The translations under genes and the position numbers were made by a program. The notes below the pieces were generated by a model that ran no database searches, was not told where the DNA came from, and was given only the letters and a program-made list of their open reading frames with translations. Shown piece by piece: positions 60,547 to 64,000 of a stretch of DNA of 64,000 nt (its first letter is position 1; each line of letters opens with the position of its first letter). Source of the stretch: Flavobacterium profundi (lineage in GTDB: Bacteria; Bacteroidota; Bacteroidia; Flavobacteriales; Flavobacteriaceae). Location: assembly GCF_006491645.1 (NCBI RefSeq), contig NZ_VDCZ01000002.1, positions 124,001 through 188,000 on the forward strand, in the 5' to 3' direction.

Positions 60547-62466
60547 TTACGTAAAATAAGTCAACTTAAAGCGATTTTTGATTACTTCCTGAATATCATT
60601 AATCGGTTGAAAATCATTTTTAAGTTTTACTTTATCTAATTTTGTTAACTCTTTTAAATTCAAATACCTACCATCTGAATTATGCTCTAAACCTTCTTCT
60701 GTTCTAAATTTTAATAACTCCAAAAACGCTTCTTCACAAGACTTGTAAATTACCGCATTTTGTGGTTCTATTTCCGCTAATTTGGCAAAGCGTAAGGCTG
60801 TATTATTAATATTTCGAATTCCCACACTTAAAATTAAAATACGCGCAGCATCTACTAATGGAAGCAATGCTCTTGATTTAATATCGAATGTATCTTTGTG
60901 TTCTCCATCATTTTCAACTAAAAATTGTCTAAAAAAGCCTAATGGTGCAGGATTTTCTAATGCATTGGCACCTAAATAGGCATAAAATAATTGGTTGTCA
61001 TGTGTTTCTTTTAAAATGGTATTGGTAATTTCATGCATCAAATTTTCATCACCATACACAAAATCATAATCAAAAAAGATAGTACACATTAATATTCCTT
61101 TTTCACCAGGATGATGAATCCAACTATAAAATTGATTTTGCCATTCACTTACGGATTTACACCACAAGGGGTTACTTGCCATCATGTTAGCGGGACAAAA
61201 TTCGTAACCAATGGTATTTAATTTTTTAGTTACAATATCTGCTAAGGCTATAAAATAATTTTTGACTTCATCATATTGTGCTTCACTAACGTCTTCAAAA
61301 ACTAGGGCGTTATCTTGATCGGTTAATAATAATTGTTCTTTCCTTCCTTGACTTCCCACGTTCAACCAAGCAAAACGAGTAGGAGGTGGCGTTCCTAATT
61401 TTTCAATGGCTTGTTCAATGGCTCTTTTGGTAATGGCAATATTAATTTCGCCTACAATCGAACAAATATGATAGATAGGTATGTCTTTATCAATTGAATT
61501 TTGAATCAAATCGGTTACTTTCTCACGAATACTTTTTAAATCGTTTGTGTTTTGTGCTCGTCTTGTTTGACGCAATAAAACGCCAGGATTATTAGCTTGT
61601 GCCACTACAATATCGTGTTCTGAAATAATACCTTTTATTTCAGAAAGATTGGTTCCATCTTTAGTAACACATAAATGCGCTACATTATGTTTTAGCATCA
61701 TCATTTGAGCTTCAACCACAGAAATATTTTCCGCTACAGTGATTACAGGGGAAGACATGATTTTATCAATTGTAATATCAATGGGATGTAAACCAGTGGC
61801 AATTTTGGAGCGCAAATCTTTATCCGTTAAAATTCCAACGGGCAGCTTATTTTCATGAATAATAATACTACCAATTTTTTTACTGGTCATCGTTTGAGCC
61901 ACTTGTCTCACAATATCTAAGGTTGAAGCAGTAACCGGATTTTTAGTATAATGGATGGGTTGATAATATTGAATTTCATTAGAAGTATCATCATAAATTA
62001 CGTTTTCAGAAAGTAATTTTCCTTTATTTTTTTTATCCAAAGGATTTCTTGTATTTGATGCAAAACTTTGCAATAAAAATTCTAAAACACTTGCATTTTT
62101 AATGACAATTGGCTTAAAAACAGCAATAGGAATAGCATATATGATTGATTCTTCTCGAGCCTTAGCATTCATCAAATAATTGTCTTTGGCAAAAAAAGGT
62201 CGAAGGCCTAATATATCACCTTCATCACATTTATCAATTAAAACATCATCCGAATCTGATGTAATACTTAATCCAATAGCACCAGAAGCAACTACATAAA
62301 AGAAATCATGTGTTTCGTCATTTACTTTAAATAAATAATCATTTTTTTCAAGATATAGAACACTTATACTTTGTGCTATTGTAAATAAATTTTCATCATC
62401 TATACTTTTAAAAGGGTGAAACTTTTTTAAAAAATCATGAATTCTTTCTGCAATTGCATTTTTCAT
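60547..62466 (-). CDS. cNMP-binding/CBS/DUF294 nucleotidyltransferase-like protein
   Basis: The 639-aa protein has a cyclic-nucleotide-binding domain at about 10-140 (LFTIAQSISVLYLEKNDYLF, EGDILGLRPFF) and two CBS domains at about 180-300 (SKKIGSIIIHENKLPVGILT, MMMLKHNVAHLCVTKDG). A DUF294 putative nucleotidyltransferase domain carries NVGSQGRKEQLLLTDQDNAL with the GSxGRxE motif. Members of this family are often fused in this order and found next to actP. The activity may be nucleotidyl transfer controlled by ligand binding; the target protein is unknown. Confidence 0.88.
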   Translation of the reverse strand: MKNAIAERIHDFLKKFHPFKSIDDENLFTIAQSISVLYLEKNDYLFKVNDETHDFFYVVASGAIGLSITSDSDDVLIDKCDEGDILGLRPFFAKDNYLMNAKAREESIIYAIPIAVFKPIVIKNASVLEFLLQSFASNTRNPLDKKNKGKLLSENVIYDDTSNEIQYYQPIHYTKNPVTASTLDIVRQVAQTMTSKKIGSIIIHENKLPVGILTDKDLRSKIATGLHPIDITIDKIMSSPVITVAENISVVEAQMMMLKHNVAHLCVTKDGTNLSEIKGIISEHDIVVAQANNPGVLLRQTRRAQNTNDLKSIREKVTDLIQNSIDKDIPIYHICSIVGEINIAITKRAIEQAIEKLGTPPPTRFAWLNVGSQGRKEQLLLTDQDNALVFEDVSEAQYDEVKNYFIALADIVTKKLNTIGYEFCPANMMASNPLWCKSVSEWQNQFYSWIHHPGEKGILMCTIFFDYDFVYGDENLMHEITNTILKETHDNQLFYAYLGANALENPAPLGFFRQFLVENDGEHKDTFDIKSRALLPLVDAARILILSVGIRNINNTALRFAKLAEIEPQNAVIYKSCEEAFLELLKFRTEEGLEHNSDGRYLNLKELTKLDKVKLKNDFQPINDIQEVIKNRFKLTYFT

Positions 62467-62712
62467 ATACTTAAGACTCTCAATTGAACATTTAAATATA
62501 ATAGATTTTTATATATAATAGCGTTTAAAAAAAGATATTTTTCTGATATCAGAAAAATATTTAATCAAGAGATTATCTCTTGAATTATATAGCAAAAAAA
62601 CACCCTTTATTTTATGACATCTGTTAAAAAATGTGATTATTTTTTCAAAAAATTATTTTTATTAAAAAAAAATAGTACTTTTACGTAATCGATTACGAAA
62701 ATATTTTAGATA
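62467..62712. promoter_or_regulatory. Divergent promoter region with palindromes and LacI-type operator
   Basis: Between the DUF294 gene and kduI lie a 26-base perfect palindrome at 62535-62560 (arms ATATTTTTCTGAT and ATCAGAAAAATAT), a shorter dyad CAAGAGA-3-TCTCTTG at 62566-62582, and the operator at 62684-62697. The first palindrome may be a terminator-like or regulator site of unknown type. Confidence 0.65.
62684..62697. promoter_or_regulatory. Perfect palindrome CGTAATCGATTACG, LacI-type operator
   Basis: CGTAATC and GATTACG form a perfect 14-bp dyad 15 bases before the kduI ATG. The pattern, with a central CG, is typical of LacI/GalR-family operators in Bacteroidota and overlaps the expected transcription start (TACTTTTA resembling a -7 element just upstream). 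Confidence 0.75.
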
Positions 62713-63549
62713 ATGATTACAACAGATTTTAGATATGCCTGTCATCCAAATGATGCTAGAAAATATGATACCGATGAAATAAGAAAACAATTCTTAATTG
62801 AAAACCTTTTTCTACCCGATAAAATACAATTAACATACTCCATGTATGATAGATATATTGTAGGAGGAATTATGCCAGTAAAAGAAAGCTTACATTTGCA
62901 AAGTATTCCGTATTTAAAATCTGAAAACTTTTTGGATAGAAGAGAATTAGGCATCATCAACGTAGGAGGAAAAGGTAAAGTTACGGTAGATGGAGAAGTA
63001 TATGAATTAAATAAAAAAGAAGCTTTATATATTGGATCTGGAGCAATTTCTGTTTTGTTTTCAAGTATTGATAAAAATCCTGCCTTGTTTTATATTAATT
63101 CTGCACCAGCTCATAAACATTTTCCAACTAAAAAGGTTACCAAAGAAAATGCAGAAATTGTACATTTAGGTGAAGAAAAATATTCGAATAAAAGAATCAT
63201 TAATAAACTGTTAGTGAATAGTGTAGTTGAGACTTGTCAATTGCAAATGGGTTTAACGGAACTTTTGCCAGGTAATGTTTGGAATACCATGCCAGCACAT
63301 ACTCATAATAGAAGAATGGAAGCCTATTTCTATTTTGATTTAGAAGATGGACAAACCATAGCTCATTTTATGGGTGAACCCGAACATACCAGACATCTAT
63401 TTTTACAAAATAACCAAGCTGTTTTATCTCCAGAATGGTCAATTCATTCAGGATCTGGAACCTCTAATTATTCCTTTATTTGGGGAATGGCTGGCGAAAA
63501 TTTAGATTATGGAGATATGGATATTGTAGCACCTAACCAATTAAAATAA
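62713..63549 (+). CDS. kduI: 5-dehydro-4-deoxy-D-glucuronate isomerase
   Basis: The 278-aa protein matches KduI throughout: RYACHPNDARKYDTDEIRKQ, MPVKESLHLQSIPYLKSENF, RRELGIINVGGKGKVTVDGE and the metal-binding MPAHTHNRRMEAYFYFDLED. It converts 5-keto-4-deoxyuronate to 3-deoxy-D-glycero-2,5-hexodiulosonate in pectin and unsaturated uronate degradation. It is one base before kduD, and a LacI-type operator precedes it. Confidence 0.95.
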   Translation: MITTDFRYACHPNDARKYDTDEIRKQFLIENLFLPDKIQLTYSMYDRYIVGGIMPVKESLHLQSIPYLKSENFLDRRELGIINVGGKGKVTVDGEVYELNKKEALYIGSGAISVLFSSIDKNPALFYINSAPAHKHFPTKKVTKENAEIVHLGEEKYSNKRIINKLLVNSVVETCQLQMGLTELLPGNVWNTMPAHTHNRRMEAYFYFDLEDGQTIAHFMGEPEHTRHLFLQNNQAVLSPEWSIHSGSGTSNYSFIWGMAGENLDYGDMDIVAPNQLK

Positions 63550-63550
63550 G

Positions 63551-64000
63551 ATGAATTTATTTGATTTAAAAGGAAAAAGAGCTTTAATAACAGGTGGAAC
63601 CCATGGCTTAGGTATGGCTATGGCGGAAGGATTAGCAAACGCTGGAGCTGAATTAATAATTACGGGTACTACACCTGCAAAAATGGAAGAAGCTTTAAAT
63701 TATTATAAAGGTAAAGGATATACCGCTTCCGGTTATTTGTTTGATGTTACCAATGAATTAGATGCTGCCAAATATTTTTCAATAATTACGAAAGAAATAG
63801 GAGACATACACATCTTGGTTAATAATGCAGGAATTATAAAAAGAGAATTAGCAGTTAGTATGCCGGTATCCGATTTTAGAAAAGTAATTGATGTGGATTT
63901 AGTTGGTCCCTTTATAATGTCTCAATTAGTAGCGAAACAAATGATTGAAAGAAGAGAAGGTAAAATTATTAATATCTGTTCCATGATGAGTGAACTAGGT
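63551..64000 (+). CDS. kduD: 2-dehydro-3-deoxy-D-gluconate dehydrogenase, KduD, 5' part (truncated by window end)
   Basis: The ATG at 63551 opens a frame of 150 codons that is still open at the window edge. It encodes an SDR: the cofactor motif ITGGTHGLGMAMAEGL, NNAGI in HILVNNAGIIKREL and the start of the Ser-active-site strand (GKIINICSMMSELG). Position one base after kduI and the IKRELAVSMP segment match KduD, which reduces the KduI product. The catalytic YxxxK lies beyond the end. Confidence 0.9.
   Translation, partial: MNLFDLKGKRALITGGTHGLGMAMAEGLANAGAELIITGTTPAKMEEALNYYKGKGYTASGYLFDVTNELDAAKYFSIITKEIGDIHILVNNAGIIKRELAVSMPVSDFRKVIDVDLVGPFIMSQLVAKQMIERREGKIINICSMMSELG

Overview
The window looks like part of the chromosome of a member of the Flavobacteriaceae (Bacteroidota), probably Flavobacterium or a close relative. 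The DNA is AT-rich. Many genes are preceded by the Bacteroidota -7 promoter element TAnnTTTG. One secreted protein carries a complete C-terminal type IX secretion (T9SS) sorting domain. DUF6266, TPR-LuxR and SSS-histidine-kinase proteins of Bacteroidota type are present. I see no rRNA, tRNA or CRISPR array.

Layout. 1-6.1 kb: the 5' end of a secreted protein gene, a membrane TPR-LuxR regulator, and a small-enzyme operon (VOC, SRPBCC, PhnB-like, DoxX-like, effector-binding-like) divergent from a GlxA-type AraC regulator. 6.1-6.75 kb: an archaemetzincin-type lipoprotein protease. 6.8-17.3 kb: a minus-strand aromatic catabolic operon. Its parts are a flavin reductase-like protein, a fused aryl-CoA monooxygenase/OYE reductase, an aryl-CoA ligase, a hot-dog thioesterase, a nitrilase, a gentisate dioxygenase, an FAH hydrolase and a maleate isomerase. 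Together they suggest salicylate or anthranilate -> aryl-CoA -> gentisate (or an amino analogue) -> maleylpyruvate -> maleate + pyruvate -> fumarate. 17.5-22.8 kb: lipoproteins, a DM13 protein, hydrolases and a divergent hxlR/nmrA pair with clear dyad operators.

22.9-28.4 kb is the accessory region. A very AT-rich, tightly packed three-gene cassette (DUF6119/TIGR04141-like protein, PutAbiC-like membrane protein, PLD-like zinc-ribbon protein) looks like an uncharacterised defence-type unit. It is followed by a 10-bp-phased repeat upstream of a DUF6266 gene and by an excisionase-like HTH gene. 28.4-34.3 kb: an SH3 protein, an ArsR/SRPBCC pair, cbpA-cbpM, a glutamate-synthase-like flavoprotein and a secreted hydrolase. 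34.3-42.1 kb: an ECF sigma factor with a TPR anti-sigma-like partner, divergent from a subtilisin-like lipoprotein, a membrane-anchored TPR-CHAT protease and a T9SS-exported protein. This may be an extracytoplasmic protease module.

42.3-51.5 kb is an acetate-scavenging locus: an InsA-like zinc-ribbon regulator, porin, DUF4212 protein, ActP-type symporter, small membrane protein, SSS-histidine kinase, single-domain response regulator and acetyl-CoA synthetase. The DEDDh exonuclease and the CBS-DUF294 protein that often accompany such loci lie 8.4 kb further on (59.9-62.5 kb). Between them sits a hybrid lipid/polyketide cluster: DUF2867, GNAT, FAD reductase, methyltransferase, type III PKS, FabZ-like dehydratase, ketosynthase, ACP, phosphopantetheinyl transferase and an APC permease. 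The right edge starts a pectin/uronate operon (kduI, partial kduD) behind a perfect LacI-type palindrome.
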